Of a stretch of 64,000 bases of DNA, positions 23,060 through 34,534 are shown piece by piece. Each line of letters starts with the position of its first letter. Positions within the stretch are counted from its first letter, which is position 1. The notes beneath the pieces were generated by a model. The model was not told the origin of the DNA and did not search any database. It saw nothing but the letters and a program-made list of their open reading frames with translations. Position numbers and translations under genes: made by a program. Origin of the DNA: Agrypnia vestita (lineage: Eukaryota > Arthropoda > Insecta > Trichoptera > Phryganeidae); NCBI GenBank assembly GCA_016648135.1, contig JADDOH010023622.1, forward strand, positions 1 to 64,000, written 5' to 3'.

Positions 23060-23607
23060 TATCGGAGTTCGCCTACTGTTTCTAATTCAATGCATCAATT
23101 TAGCAAGATTTAAGTGGAGTTCCAAAATCGATCGGCTATAGAACGCCGCAACAACGGAAAACTACCGATTCGCAACAATTATTAATGATTTGTTTTGGCA
23201 ATAGATGTAGGAATGTGATTGTTATCCAAAATAGACAGAACGTCAACATTTACGTTTAATGTTTCTATTTGAATATTTCGAAATAAATAACAAACCTTGA
23301 TCTGCTAAATGTTTATATTTCTATGGTTATGGCAACAAAATTGGTTCCAACGCAATTGAATATAATAACGGACCACAAAATATTTAACGAAACGCCTAAT
23401 GTTTCAGTCAGCAATGCTTGCAGCATAATTTAAACATAAGCTTACGTTATTGTTCTAATATTTCCGCGTTTTTCGGCGAAAGAAGTCATAGAAATTTAAT
23501 TTAACTTTAGTAGATAAAAGTAGAATTTTCTGCCCCGCTTAGTCCGTGACACCTCCACTTATAAGCATTAGCAATATAGGAATATTACATATATCCATAC
23601 GATGCAT
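23060..23607. other. Intergenic, no gene seen
   Basis: AT-rich unique-looking sequence. CCGATATGAA (22867-22876) and TTCATATCGG (23047-23056) form a distant inverted pair bracketing the hammerhead-like motif. Confidence 0.5.
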
Positions 23608-23661
23608 ATTGTTTCGTTGTGTTGGTGTTTTCGGATATAAACACCAACACAACGAAACAAT
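23608..23661. repeat. Perfect hairpin with 23-bp arms
   Basis: The arms 23608-23630 and 23639-23661 are exact reverse complements (ATTGTTTCGTTGTGTTGG start) with an 8-base loop. No mature-RNA or target-duplication evidence; could be a small MITE or a fold-back tip. Confidence 0.85.
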
Positions 23662-23782
23662 GTGCCCCGTATGCACGACTTACACATACTAATTCGATTG
23701 TCTTTCTTAAATGGAAAGAGGTCTACTCCTCATGGCAGTCACCAATTGCATTTTCATATCATTCAGTTGACGTCTCATCTTA

Positions 23783-24404
23783 GGCCGGCCGCACTTTGGA
23801 TACGAATTATTGCGTACGTTTTCGTACGATTATTTTTTGTACGTATTGAGCGCGCATATTGATCGCGTCTTGTGTTGGTCACGATCAGTTACTTTTCGCA
23901 TTTCTCCAATAACGTTTGTGCCAAATGAATAATCTGTATCTTCTGGAAAACTCTATTATGGCAGACATAAATAATTACAAATTCCATGACTATTTATCTA
24001 TCTAATAGATTCACGAATGCTGGGGAGAATCGAAGTGCAACGAGAGCTCGTAACATCGGAGAAATATTGAAAAGTTTTTTGTTCGATGTACATAATTATA
24101 TCTCACCTTCATTAAACCAAATTATTTAACTTACAGGTATTTTTAGTTCTTTAGAGATTCTCCGCCATGATCTGCGCTGATGGTCACGTAGTTGAATCAC
24201 TTTAGTTCCACAAACCTTTGTGATCATGTATGAAATTGACACATTTTTCAGTTTCCATCGTACGTCGCATCTATACGTGCGTACACCCACTATTAAATCG
24301 TATATCGTGTGCTATGTTCAATACTACTTCGAAGTCAGGAATGTACTTGCGTATGTAATGTACTACTCAATTTCGTACGAAAACGCATCCAGTGTGCGGC
24401 CGGC
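23783..24404. repeat. MITE with CCGGCCGCAC termini
   Basis: The left end (GGCCGGCCGCACTTTGGATA) and right end (reverse complement starting CCGGCCGCACACTGGATG) are imperfect inverted repeats that continue into TTTTCGTACG on both sides. Length is about 620 bases with no transposase ORF. Small ORFs inside have no motif. Confidence 0.55.
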
Positions 24405-24899
24405 GCTAGGCTAGCCCAGCGCGCCCGCGAAGTTCTCCTCGGCGGGGCAAACTTTGATCACAAAAGCTGACTTGACAAAGCTTCCAGTTTTTGCCCACTT
24501 CCGCTCTGCGTCACTCCTGATCGCTTTGAAGATATTAGTGCGCGGTGCGTCACGGGCGGCGGGCCCGCATCGCCGCCGCCAAGTCATGCACTTTCCCAGC
24601 CATTGTGGCCGGCGGAGTCACGTCCAGCAAAGTTTACTACATTATTTACGACGCAGAAGTGGGAAACTGTTTTCAAATTATCGTTCGTTCCGACACGCGA
24701 TGCGTTCTGTTTTATCGACCTGTATCGGCGGATAACACCCAGTACTCGCTTATATTTGCGCCATTAGAGTGTTCTTCTGTACCGACAGATAACAGTAAAC
24801 GTCAACCAGAGTTTTATTTTTTATTATTTCATAATTATGTATATTATTCTATCCATAAAATTTTGCTGCATTTCTAACATAAAAAACATACATACAAAT
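24405..24899. other. GC-rich island without a recognised gene
   Basis: At 24405-24640 GC content is far above the local average, with many CpG. Two overlapping plus-strand ORFs (93 and 110 codons) cover it but neither shows a domain. It may be a promoter or noncoding first exon, possibly of the gene at 29.6 kb, or another repeat. Confidence 0.3.
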
Positions 24900-25064
24900 C
24901 GCCTCGGGATCCAAAGGTCGCAGGTTCGAATCTCACTCCAGACTAGCAAGTTAGTCCTATTTTCATAGCACAAGCGCTTAGCTTAGTTTGAAAATAGTAA
25001 GAATATTGATGTGACACGTATTCCGTGTTCACATCTCTATTTAAAAAAAAAAAAAAAAAAAAAA
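24900..25064 (+). mobile_element. tRNA-derived SINE, copy B (5' truncated)
   Basis: Starts inside the tRNA head (GCCTCGGGATCC), keeps the B box GCAGGTTCGAATC, the body and a poly(A) tail of about 22 bases. Lacks the A-box side, so it could not drive its own transcription. Confidence 0.82.
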
Positions 25065-25256
25065 CATTTAATAAGATACAACTTAGAAATAAGTGATATT
25101 GCCCAGCTAGGTAAATCTGTTTTAGGTTGCTATATAAAAAATAAAATCAAACATAACATTCTCGCTTATTTCAAAATCCACACACATGTACTAAACCCCT
25201 TCTTTAGACGGGGGATTGGGACAAGGCGGAAGTATATCCTCCCGCGTATATATAAA

Positions 25257-25436
25257 GACCCCCTGCGATAGTTTTTTACTCACTTGAAGCAAACGCACGC
25301 ACGTACGAGCGCTTGCGCGGCACTTAGGGGCGCGGGGAAAAGGTACAGGAACTAACAAGTTCGTACGAAACTTGGGCATAAAAATATTCACGATTATCAA
25401 TTCGACGGGGTCTGTGAGACGTATGGTAGGTGGTTA
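25257..25436. repeat. First copy of a duplicated MITE, left end missing
   Basis: Essentially identical over about 180 bases to 25544-25721, from GACCCCCTGCGATAG to the GGTAGGTGGTTA end. It lacks the left terminal repeat. Directly upstream is TATATATAAAG (25247-25256). Confidence 0.8.
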
Positions 25437-25517
25437 AGGGTATTATTATTGATATTATTGTAACTAAGAGCCATTTTAAACGAAAACCATAAAAAACACG
25501 ATTAAAAAAAAATTACG

Positions 25518-25721
25518 TAACCACCTACCATAGGTCTCTCAGACCCCCTGCGATAGTTTTTTACTCACTTGAAGCAAACGCACGCACGTACGAGCGCTTG
25601 CGCGGCACTTAGGGGCGCGGGGAAAAGGTACAGGAACTAACAAGTTCGTACGAAACTTGGGCATAAAAATATTCACGATTATCAATTCGACGGGGTCTGT
25701 GAGACGTATGGTAGGTGGTTA
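25518..25721. repeat. Complete MITE with TAACCACCTACC termini
   Basis: The 204-base element begins TAACCACCTACCATAGGTCT and ends with its near-complement, giving inverted repeats of about 30 bases. It is the full-length partner of 25257-25436. The near identity of the two copies implies a recent local duplication or gene conversion. Confidence 0.75.
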
Positions 25722-27894
25722 AGGGTTAAGCAAACCAAACTTATTGGAAAAAGAAATTTACTTTAGTTCGTGTCTATTGTATATTTTGGTCAAGAACCCA
25801 CGGTCGTGGACCCCTGAATTGTGCCGGGCTATCACCGTTACATTTTTCAAAATACCACGTGATGTTTAGGGGCGGTTTGGAATAAATGGCTTTTTATGCG
25901 GGTCCCGGCCGAGGGATGTTCCGGGGACTAATAACTAATAAGGGTGGTTTGCAATCCCCAATTAATATTTATCGCCGACTGATTCGGTGTTACGGCAGGA
26001 ACGCCAATGAATAAATTCTAATCTTAAACCGAAAAATACCGGGTAATTATTGTATTCGTTAGCCTGGGAATTTCGGTAAAAATATTGCCTTTGAATTTAT
26101 TGCTAGTGAAGAATGATCGGTAATATATTTTACTAGAGGGTAACCGCAAAAGACCTGACGAAAGAGGAGAGACCGTATAGTTCATGAAACATTTTCAAGC
26201 AAGCATTTTCTGACTGCAAAACCAGTGTAGTTTTTAATTACTGAAATTGTATCTTATAATAGTGTAAAGGGACCGAAACGAACGCATTTTATTACCATTA
26301 ATAAAATGTGATGACTTATACCGCACATGCAATAGTTATTTTAAGCATTTCTAATTATTTCAATTAACATGCGCGACATTTTTATTCCAAATATAAAAGA
26401 TAAGCAACTACATACATCCCTCTTCAATTATTTATTTATTTTATTTCTACGGTTTATACCTATTACATCTCATAGGTACATATCTAGATAACAGTGTACA
26501 TTATATATGTAAATATATATCAGCATGCATGAACAAGAAGACAATTATAAAGTGTATATCAGTATTAACAAAGACATGTATTCATATATGTATTAACAAA
26601 GTTTAATCAAATAAATTAACGGTTAAATGTTCGTTAAGGAGATTTCGGTAACGACTTAAGTTAATGTTGAGAATATCTGCAATTTGTGCATACTCGTTTC
26701 CTAGGGTGGAAAGTCTGTTGATCGTGGAGTATTTTTGCCGTATTTTGAGTAGGTACTTATGCCAAAATTTTAGGTTCTAGAAGCGCATTATGATACCAAG
26801 ATATCAATAACCGTTTAGTGAAAGGGCATTTGGGGAGCGGGAAATTCTCTTCCCTCCGTAATGCGGAACAGTGATTTAGAAAAAGGCTCAAAACGCATCT
26901 TCTTGAAAAATCATTTCCATAAGCTTGCAATGTTAAATTTTGAATACTAATGTGGGACTAAACAATTTTTGTGTAAAGGGTGGACTCGTGACACGCATTG
27001 TTCGGTGACTCATCAAACTTTTGCGTGACGCAGTTTGGCACAACTGGTTGAAATTTTTACAGAAGCAATTTTTGACAACTTCACTGCATTAGATACATTT
27101 TCCTAAATTTACGTAAATAAAATTAAGAATTTTGGTGTGTGGAAAGTAAAAACAAATAATGACTACGAAAAGATTGAAAACATACTTGGCAACTCCTACA
27201 TTTTTCCGATTCAAGTAAAATCTATGGTTAACGGAAATGATTATAAACATTCATTTAATCTTCTAACGGCCAAACATACTTTAGAAGGGATACAAATCCC
27301 TTGTTTTAATATCCCCAAACATATTTTACGTGGGATCCGTATCCCATCTAAAATATTTTTACCCCTTTTGAGAACTAATTTAAAAGCTACCCTAATCAAC
27401 TGACGCGTTTCGCCTTGTGAGGGCATTATCAATCTCAATATTTTACATTCAACAACTTTTATTGAAAATAATTTAAAGTAACTGTTGGATCATTTTTTGA
27501 AGATTTTTATTTTTTTATATACATATGTATATATTTTTTTTATGTAAGTAGGTTTTTATTTTGGCACGATTCTAAGAAATTATTTTGATCACACACCAAT
27601 GAAAAGTACCTACGACATATTTGGAAGAGGATAGCTATGCAATTATGTAAATGAGACAGAGGCAGCGTTATTTATATTAATTCTTGTTTTTTTTAATTCT
27701 AGTTAACAATTATGTTCCAACACCAATGATATTCTAAAAATGCGGAATTCTTAATTCCTGTCTCAGCTACTTTTTGCGTTTATAATTTGATCCATATCCC
27801 TGGTATATCTATAACAAATACATACTTAGAAAACTTATGTTATTTAAAAAATAATTACAGCTTATTTAAAATTTTAAATTAGAGGTGACCTATA
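25722..27894. other. Intergenic, no gene seen
   Basis: AT-rich unique-looking sequence. The 88-codon ORF at 27137-27403 has repeated IPC/IRIPS strings caused by short DNA repeats (GGGATACAAATCCC-like) rather than a known domain. A hammerhead-like string on the minus strand at 27396-27436 is listed separately. Confidence 0.5.
27396..27436 (-). ncRNA. Second, more degenerate hammerhead-like string
   Basis: On the minus strand TTGATAATGCCCTCACAAGG is followed by CGAAACGCGTCAGTTGA. The spacing and the GCC/GGC stem plus GAAAC match the motif at 22924, but the CUGANGA box reads TTGATAA. Probably a fragment of another Penelope-like repeat. Confidence 0.25.
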
Positions 27895-28426
27895 TACACA
27901 GTGTAACAGAGCTAGTCCACAATACTTTACAGGTGGATTCATGAGTCGAAAATGTTCAAGCAACCATGACCAATACCATGACCATGACCAGACCATGATC
28001 AATAGTTATGGAGTTATCCGATATCAAAGTTCGCATTTATGTTTTCAATATTTCTGACCTACAAAACGTTGAACTATCATTACAGTAAATTACCTATATC
28101 GATTACGAAATATTCATTCGTTCCAATACAAGTTACATAAAAAATAATAAAAACCCCGTCGAAATTCGTCGAAGGTTTTTGTAATTTTATTTGACTTGTA
28201 TCAATGGGAATGAATTTTCTATATTCGATATAAGTTACTGTAATGATAGTACAACGTTTCACAAAAAGTAAATCACAAATATTGAAAAAAAAAATGCAAA
28301 TTTTGATATTGATACCTAATTGATAACTGGTGATATTTGGCCATGGTTGCTTGAACATTTTCGACTCATAATCAAAGCAGGAATCTACCTGTAAAGTTTT
28401 GTGGACTAGCTCTGTTACACCCTGTA
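27895..28426. repeat. Long fold-back element (about 530 bases)
   Basis: The two halves are reverse complements over almost their whole length, meeting near 28160 (CGTCGAAATTCGTCGAAGG). The ends read TACACAGTGTAACAGAGCTA and, inward from the right, TACAGGGTGTAACAGAGCTA, with TA edges as for Tc1/mariner MITEs. A transcript through it would form one long hairpin. The 92-codon minus-strand ORF inside has no motif. Confidence 0.82.
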
Positions 28427-28779
28427 TGACTTGTTAATTTAATATTGTTTTATTATTATCACTTCATGTTTGATTATCTCTAGCTATTCAAGCAAATTTA
28501 ATCTAAAGCCTTTAGTATCGAAGTGCAATGAAATTGGCTCAGATTGGTCGTTAATTTTATGGCTTTTATCTATGTAATATATATAAAATGCTGAAATACG
28601 TCATAAAAATGCTTACACGTAAGTATTAATTTTATTACCGCTTTTCGGTTAAATGTAAAGGTACGCGAAATGAACGTATACAATATTTCAAATCCCGGTC
28701 GAAGCCGGCTGGTCAAGCTAATGAAATTTCATATAAAAGGATGTTCGAGATTAGTTATTTCCCCATTGGTTTTAAAGCT

Positions 28780-28993
28780 TCAAACCGCCGCCGCGAAGTA
28801 TCCGACGGACGCGCGGCCAACTTCAGGGCGAAGGTTTCGCGTTCGATGAACGCGGACTTGCGCACTCGCCACCCCTTCGCGCTCCGTACCCTTATCGAGT
28901 GACTGTCCGCTAATGTTGATCGCTTTTCCATCCCTCGGCTCGAAATAAAAGACGCCCGCCGATCGAAGCTGGGTGTTCCGAGCCGTTTCAGTC
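28780..28993 (+). promoter_or_regulatory. Candidate promoter of the two-TM gene
   Basis: A GC-rich, CpG-rich block rises out of AT-rich sequence and ends at TCAGTC (28988-28993), which fits the arthropod initiator. A weak AATAAAAG A/T box lies about 40 bases upstream. No clear downstream promoter element. Inferred from composition and position only. Confidence 0.4.
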
Positions 28994-29175
28994 GCCAGCT
29001 ATGAGAGTAAACGAAGAATCAGAGTATTTTCGCATTTGACATTTTGAAAACTGCGACGGAATTTGCGCAATCGCTTCCTGTGAAAATTGTGTTTTAAAAA
29101 GAGTTATAAACTCGATGTTTCCACAGAGATACATGTGTGAAAGTGTGCGGAAGGTTTTGTGGTAAACTGCGATAG
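28990..29175 (+). other. Candidate noncoding first exon of the two-TM gene
   Basis: Runs from the initiator-like site to a good donor (GATAG|GTAAAT at 29175/29176). The matching acceptor would be TTTTTACAG just before 29580. Joined this way, an in-frame TAA lies just before the junction, so translation would begin at ATG 29609. A short first exon followed by a 404-base intron is typical. Not proven. Confidence 0.4.
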
Positions 29176-29608
29176 GTAAATAATAATTTATTTCATTTTC
29201 TCTTTCCATTTTACGGTTTTCATCCCTTATGTAAGGCTCTGCGGATTTCTAGTCAGATTCTATCTGGAAAACAGCGGTCTGATCTTGATTGTTATTGATC
29301 TAGTTCCGCGATATGCCCGGCTTGCAGACTGGGAGCCGATCGAACCGGAATATACGTTCTAACTCCTGATGTTAAAAATAAATCAATTAATATCATTAAT
29401 AATTTCGCCCTGTGAAAATTTCACCCGCCTTGTTCGCGTCAGTACCTAAGCAAACATTACTAGCAGTTATTTATAAGAATTAATTAATTAAGAAATCTTT
29501 CGTGAATCAAATAAATTAAAAAATAATTAGTTATGTAGATAAGTTTTTTTAAGCTTTTTAACAATGAATATTTTTACAGGTTTAGGAAATTTTATATCAA
29601 AGGTCATA

Positions 29609-30775
29609 ATGTATAAAACCGTGCGTCAGGGTGAAAACAGTCTCCAATACACCATCCTCCCCCAGACTGAGGAGCTGCTCAGCAGCAGCGGGGGGAAGGG
29701 CAAGGGTCGAGACTACAGCCCGTCCAATCAGGCCAGAAGAATCAGCAAGAAGCTCGTCTTCTACTATCTCGCCGTATTCCTTTTAGGACTTTTGTTAATA
29801 TTCGGTGCTGTGCTAGTGGTCCTCCTTCTGATGGGAATAATTCCTGTGGACCTGCCTTCGCAGCTCATCAAACCGAAGCACGAAATGTGGCTTGGACAGA
29901 GCAGTCGGCTCATCGCAGCCGATCTTTCAGAGAAAAATCAAAGCAAGAAGAAGGAGTTGTCGTCAGATTTAAAACTACTGAAAGAAACGACCACCCAAAG
30001 TGCCACTACGCAATCTCCTTACAATACCACAACATCCCCTGAAGTTAACGGCACCCGTTCCTCAGTAGACATCACCGCACCCGTGTCGATAGTTCCCTCC
30101 AACACCTCGACTCTCGCACCCCAGTCTTCCACCGTTAAACAAGAATGGATCATGCCAGCTTTGAAAAGGCTCCAGCTCTCGACTGTAGCGCCGACGGCAG
30201 CCGTTGAAAACATTAAGGTAACAACAACAAAGATGGCTGATAAAATGTCTTCACTTTTCCCAACTCATCAACGTGAGAGCAACACGGATCTGATGCTGGG
30301 GCACGATCAGATTAACTGGACAGACTACGATGATGATGACGATGAGGATTACGATATTACGAGGGCTGCCACAACAATCTCTACTAACACCAAGAAGCCC
30401 CCTCTTATGATAAATAAATCTCTTGCGACGAAAGTAAAATCGACCAAACAAACTGTTCCAGACAGCACTACTTCCAGCCCCGTGGTGGTCAGCGTCGTCG
30501 CGAGTGTGAACAGTACGGTAACAGTTTTAGAAAGTATTAACAAAATGATCTTCGGAAAGAATAAGAATAAGACTAAAGTTTACACGAAGTTTATGGAAAC
30601 AAAAGAGCGTATATTGGATGACGACGATGAAGACTACAAGGAACCTCTGGCTGATGAAGACGATGTGTCGGTGCAAGGAACCGGGAGCGACGATGTAAAG
30701 ATGTCGCAGACCAAATCTTCCTGGCTGCAGACTCGATGGCCATTTGTGGATCCTTCATCATACTTCCAATGGACT
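29609..30775 (+). CDS. Two-TM gene, coding exon 1
   Basis: Encodes residues 1-389 with the first membrane segment and the Ser/Thr-rich linker. Ends FQWT at a consensus donor GTAAGT; the read-through frame stops five codons later. Codon use is GC-richer than the surrounding intergenic DNA. Confidence 0.8.
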
Positions 30776-33700
30776 GTAAGTACATATTAACTTTTTACTA
30801 AGTAGCGTGTGTGTCTGTAAATCACTACGCCCCTTTTTTAATAATTATGTTCGTATCAGTATATCATTTTCCATCTCCCCTTATTCTTCATTTCTGTTTC
30901 TGCTAAGAGACTACATTTGCTTTTCTTGTTGTTTGGTCAATTTACTTACGTCTCAGCCTTCCTCTTTGATGTCTGCCTTGTACTCTTCCTTCCATAATAT
31001 TCTTTAAGTACTTGTTACGTCTCTGTACTGATATGTCTCATTATGCAATGAATCAATCTTCCTCTTCTATTAAATTTTATTTTTCTATTATTATGATTGT
31101 TGTCCTTTTATTTAAGTCCTCGTAAAGTGTTCCTCAGCACACCACATTACAATTTAATGGAAGGCTAGTCGCCTCCATATTTTCTACATTCATATGTAAT
31201 GCTTAAATTGCATTGACTGTTTGTCTGCTAGTATGTTATTTGCTGATGAAAATAATAAACTGTAGTAATCTAGAATAATAACCAAAACAGTCTTCAATCA
31301 TCAAGCATTTCCTCGCAGATTGTTCCATTTCAATTCCAGTAGAAAATAAAGAAAATTTCTAAGGTGTTTTCATTTTCTCCTCGCTATTGAGTCTATTTTT
31401 TACCTATTTGATACTTTTGTAGGCTAGGTCACGTTATTTTATCTAATTCTTATTTCTTATTTTCGCAATAGCATCAGTATTATCATATGGTGGCCACAAT
31501 TAGATGAAATGTTCCTGGGTCGCCTTCACAACTGACCCCAGAGTTTCCAGCCAGATGCAATGCATCCATCCACTCTTGTGGCACTCTTCCAGGTCTTCTA
31601 TGGCCCAAAGTTAAGCCAAGCTTGCTGTGGTTAAATTTATTGCAGGATTGAGATATTCATGTGCCATGCTGTCCACAGAATATTTCACGTGCTTCCCCAG
31701 CAGTACATGTAGAAATGCATATATTTTCTGCTTACCGGTCGCAGTCTGTCCAGGTCTCCTTTGCATACATAAACTTTGGAACGACAAAAGGATGGATCAA
31801 TCTAATTTTAGTTTCTTGATATTTCGTCAGTTGATTCACAGCAACATTAGCTCGTTGGATATCTTACTTATTGCGAGCGGTGTTCGCGATCAGCACTTTC
31901 GAATAATTTTCCTCTTGAATTACCTGGTATCGCCACTATTTGGTAAGTTCATTATGATGCATTTGCACAATACATAGAGGTGTATTTAAAAATTCCAAAC
32001 TTTTTACATATTCAAAAATATGAACTGTTTGTATTATTGTGCCATTTTCAGCAATTAATTGGATCTCCATACCCTTTCGTACTAACATAAAGCTTTTGTT
32101 AAAAAATTTGGATTGTCTGGTTGGATTCTCCAACAATTTTATAATCGGTAACTTACTTACCATCTCGCTGTTTCTCCGGGGCGGTAGGCAGAGAGGATAG
32201 AGCGCCACACCCCTCTGTCCTGACACAACTCTCACTTCTTCCACATTCATACATCTTCGCATACAAACTAGGCGATTGTTGAGGCTCCTAACAGGACCAA
32301 CCTCCAGTACCTGATTAATCTGGTCAAGCCATGTCTTCCGTGGTCGTCCTGTCTTTCTGGTGCTGTCAACACTTGCCATTCATTCATCATCCATTCGCCC
32401 AACGTGCCCAAATCATCTGAGCAACCCTTTTTTCATTCTATCATCAGCTAAGATCAGCTTTATATTATTTCCTAACATCTTCATTCTTTACTCTATCATA
32501 AATGGAAATTTACATTCCTACATTCCTGATTTACATTCCTCTTTCTAAGCTTCACATCGGTTGTCTTCATTTAATTTAAGTTTTTTGCTAAAAAATAACT
32601 TAGCTTATACATAACCAATTCTACTTGTCATATTTTAATTGTACAACTATCTCAGCAAAATGGTGTATTTTTTAAAGATAGAAAGTTCAATGGGATTTCA
32701 TTGCAGTCGATTTCAGTGTAATGGATATTGGGTTTTAAATATTCTACAGAGTTTCTACACAGTACTGGGATATATTCAATAAGATTCCAGCCCTGTGGTC
32801 CCAAATTCTACAACTTGCTAACTATTATTAAGATCATAATTATTTTGATGACTTTTCCCAGGACTACAGTGCCCGTGATAATCTACTCCTGCCAGCGATC
32901 CTTTCTGCAGCAGTATCTGCCCTCCTGGTCCTGGCCGTGTTGTGCTACGCTCTGCGGCGCAGACAGCGTTGCAAGAGGAGGATACAGGAGATTGGGGTTG
33001 GTGGCCTTTATTAATTAAACTATTAATTTTTTGAGATAATCTTGATTAACGAAATTTAAATTAGAGTAAAATGTTGGGCCTAACCACAATCTGACTCTTA
33101 AATTGGATCAAATGAGAGCTTATTATTACTTAATAATTCAAAGACCCAGATTATAATTATTACTTAATAATTCAAAGACCCAGATTATAAAGAGCTAAAG
33201 AATCTGATAATTTTGCCAGCTTAATTTTTTATTCACCCAACTTATTCACATTATTATAATAATGTGTTATGTATTATAATTAAGAATTTTGTATAAATAC
33301 ATATGTATCTATACATTATATATTAGTTTTATACATAAAAATTTACATTAGTTTACAAATGAAGGTTGGAGTATTGATCCACATTCATACTTAAAATCAC
33401 ATTCAAGGTCTCATTGAAATAGACCACTAATTGAAATTATTTCATACCAGAGATAAAATATTATTGTTTTATTGATTGATTGTAAAAATGATTGGTAAGT
33501 ATGACTTAAAAAAATATTAGATTTATTTTTATGTTGAATTATGAAAAATCACAGTTACCAATCGTCATTACAATTAGAACTAATCATAACTTTACTTAAA
33601 TTATTAATGTGGCGACCAGCTTTCAAAGTTTCATCCAGAGTCTCAAGGTTTCAATACCATCTCTCCGGGCTCCGGGACTTATATTTCCCCCGAATCACAT

Positions 33701-34228
33701 TTTTTAATATTGCCTAAATTTAACTTCATTGTATGTCAGTTATATTATTAAAATCAGATCACTGTTCATCTATCTCTTTTTGTCTGCATTTCTGCAAGTT
33801 TTCTTATACTTCAGGTTTTATATAAACTGAATTCTGGTAACCCTAAGTTTTAATAGACTTATTAATAATGACTAATTAATCTATATTTTTAATACTGAGC
33901 TTACTGATAACACAAAAATGATGTGTATGTAAGATATTATGTAGGATATAGTAAAATTATTTAATCTAATTTGATAATTTGATATTGTCTTACAAGCAAA
34001 GTGAAGCTATAAAACTTTGCAGCAAGTAATTCTACATAAAAGCAGTTGGATTTCTCAAATTAAATAGTTTTAATAACCAATTGTATGTCAAATGTGCGAT
34101 TGTACAATGTACTTGGAGAAAAATAAAATTATCGTAATATATTTTATTTCCAGAACCTAACGTCGGATCTTCAAGCTGAGGATAATGCCATCTTACTAAC
34201 TGCGGAGAATCCATCAGAAGATGATTAA
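29609..34228 (+). CDS. Two-transmembrane Ser/Thr-rich acidic protein, function unknown (3 coding exons)
   Basis: Exons 29609-30775, 32862-32996 and 34154-34228 join in frame with GT-AG borders to give 458 residues. The layout is a basic N-terminal region (1-48), a strong membrane segment (about 49-79), and a long linker rich in Ser/Thr with N-glycosylation sequons and acidic runs (DDDDDEDYD, DDDDEDY). A second membrane segment (about 397-420) is followed by RRRQRCKRR and an acidic C-terminal tail. The linker would face the lumen or outside, with both ends in the cytosol. ATG 29609 is preferred over 29564 because a likely acceptor ends at 29579. I do not recognise a family. Composition is host-like, with no sign of transposon origin. 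Confidence 0.75.
31490..31625 (-). pseudogene. Degenerate LINE endonuclease-RT tail in intron of the two-TM gene
   Basis: The minus strand reads GRVPQEWMDAL and a following decayed stretch, resembling the Arg/Trp-rich end of insect LINE ORFs. Short and frame-broken. Confidence 0.3.
32146..32510 (-). mobile_element. (GTAA)n-type LINE fragment, copy 2, in intron
   Basis: Minus-strand frames match copy 1 at 7575-8191, including GRPRKTWLDQINQVLE, VRSLNNR and ACMRRC-like CMRRCMN. A short GTAAGTAAG tail ends at about 32146. Several frameshifts. Inserted antisense to the host gene within its first coding intron (30776-32861). Confidence 0.75.
32862..32996 (+). CDS. Two-TM gene, coding exon 2
   Basis: 45 codons, residues 390-434: a DYSARDN start, a hydrophobic segment ending VLAVLCYAL, then RRRQRCKRR as a cytoplasmic stop-transfer. 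Acceptor TTTTCCCAG and donor GGG|GTTGGT; both borders phase 0. Confidence 0.75.
33121..33196. repeat. Tandem duplication in intron
   Basis: Two nearly identical units (TTATTACTTAATAATTCAAA then GACCCAGATTATAA) with a period of about 38. Confidence 0.7.
34154..34228 (+). CDS. Two-TM gene, coding exon 3
   Basis: 24 codons plus TAA, an acidic tail ending SEDD. The acceptor TTATTTCCAG is good and phase 0 matches exon 2. The short length makes it less certain than the first exon. Confidence 0.65.
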   Translation, partial: NLTSDLQAEDNAILLTAENPSEDD

Positions 34229-34528
34229 TGCACACACCTAAGTGCAGTAGAGGTACTCCACCACTAGTTTCAGCAACCAACTTAAACCCACTTGGAGGAA
34301 CGGTTTCTGATTACTTCACTTGATATTTTCATTGTATTTTCAATTATTTATTTTTATGCGAGCTTAATCTACTAAGAGTGAAGATATACGTGAGGTATGC
34401 AATCTCAGAATTATGATTATATTGAGGTTATGTACACCTCGCTTAAGTATTAGAAGAACGACCCGGAGTTAACCTTTGATGTAATTATTACAATTGTTCT
34501 GCGCTAAAAGAAAACAGGTATCATGGGA

Positions 34529-34534
34529 AATAAA
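34529..34534 (+). terminator. Candidate poly(A) signal of the two-TM gene
   Basis: AATAAA about 300 bases after the stop codon, followed by a GT/T-rich stretch. Other signals further on are possible. Confidence 0.4.

Noticed and set aside
27137..27403. 88-codon ORF with repeated IPC/IRIPS strings
   Set aside because: The pattern comes from short DNA repeats, and the other strand gives a similar ORF.
32728..33018. 96-codon ORF across exon 2 of the two-TM gene
   Set aside because: It reads the exon in the wrong frame; the correct frame gives a membrane segment and joins the flanking exons.
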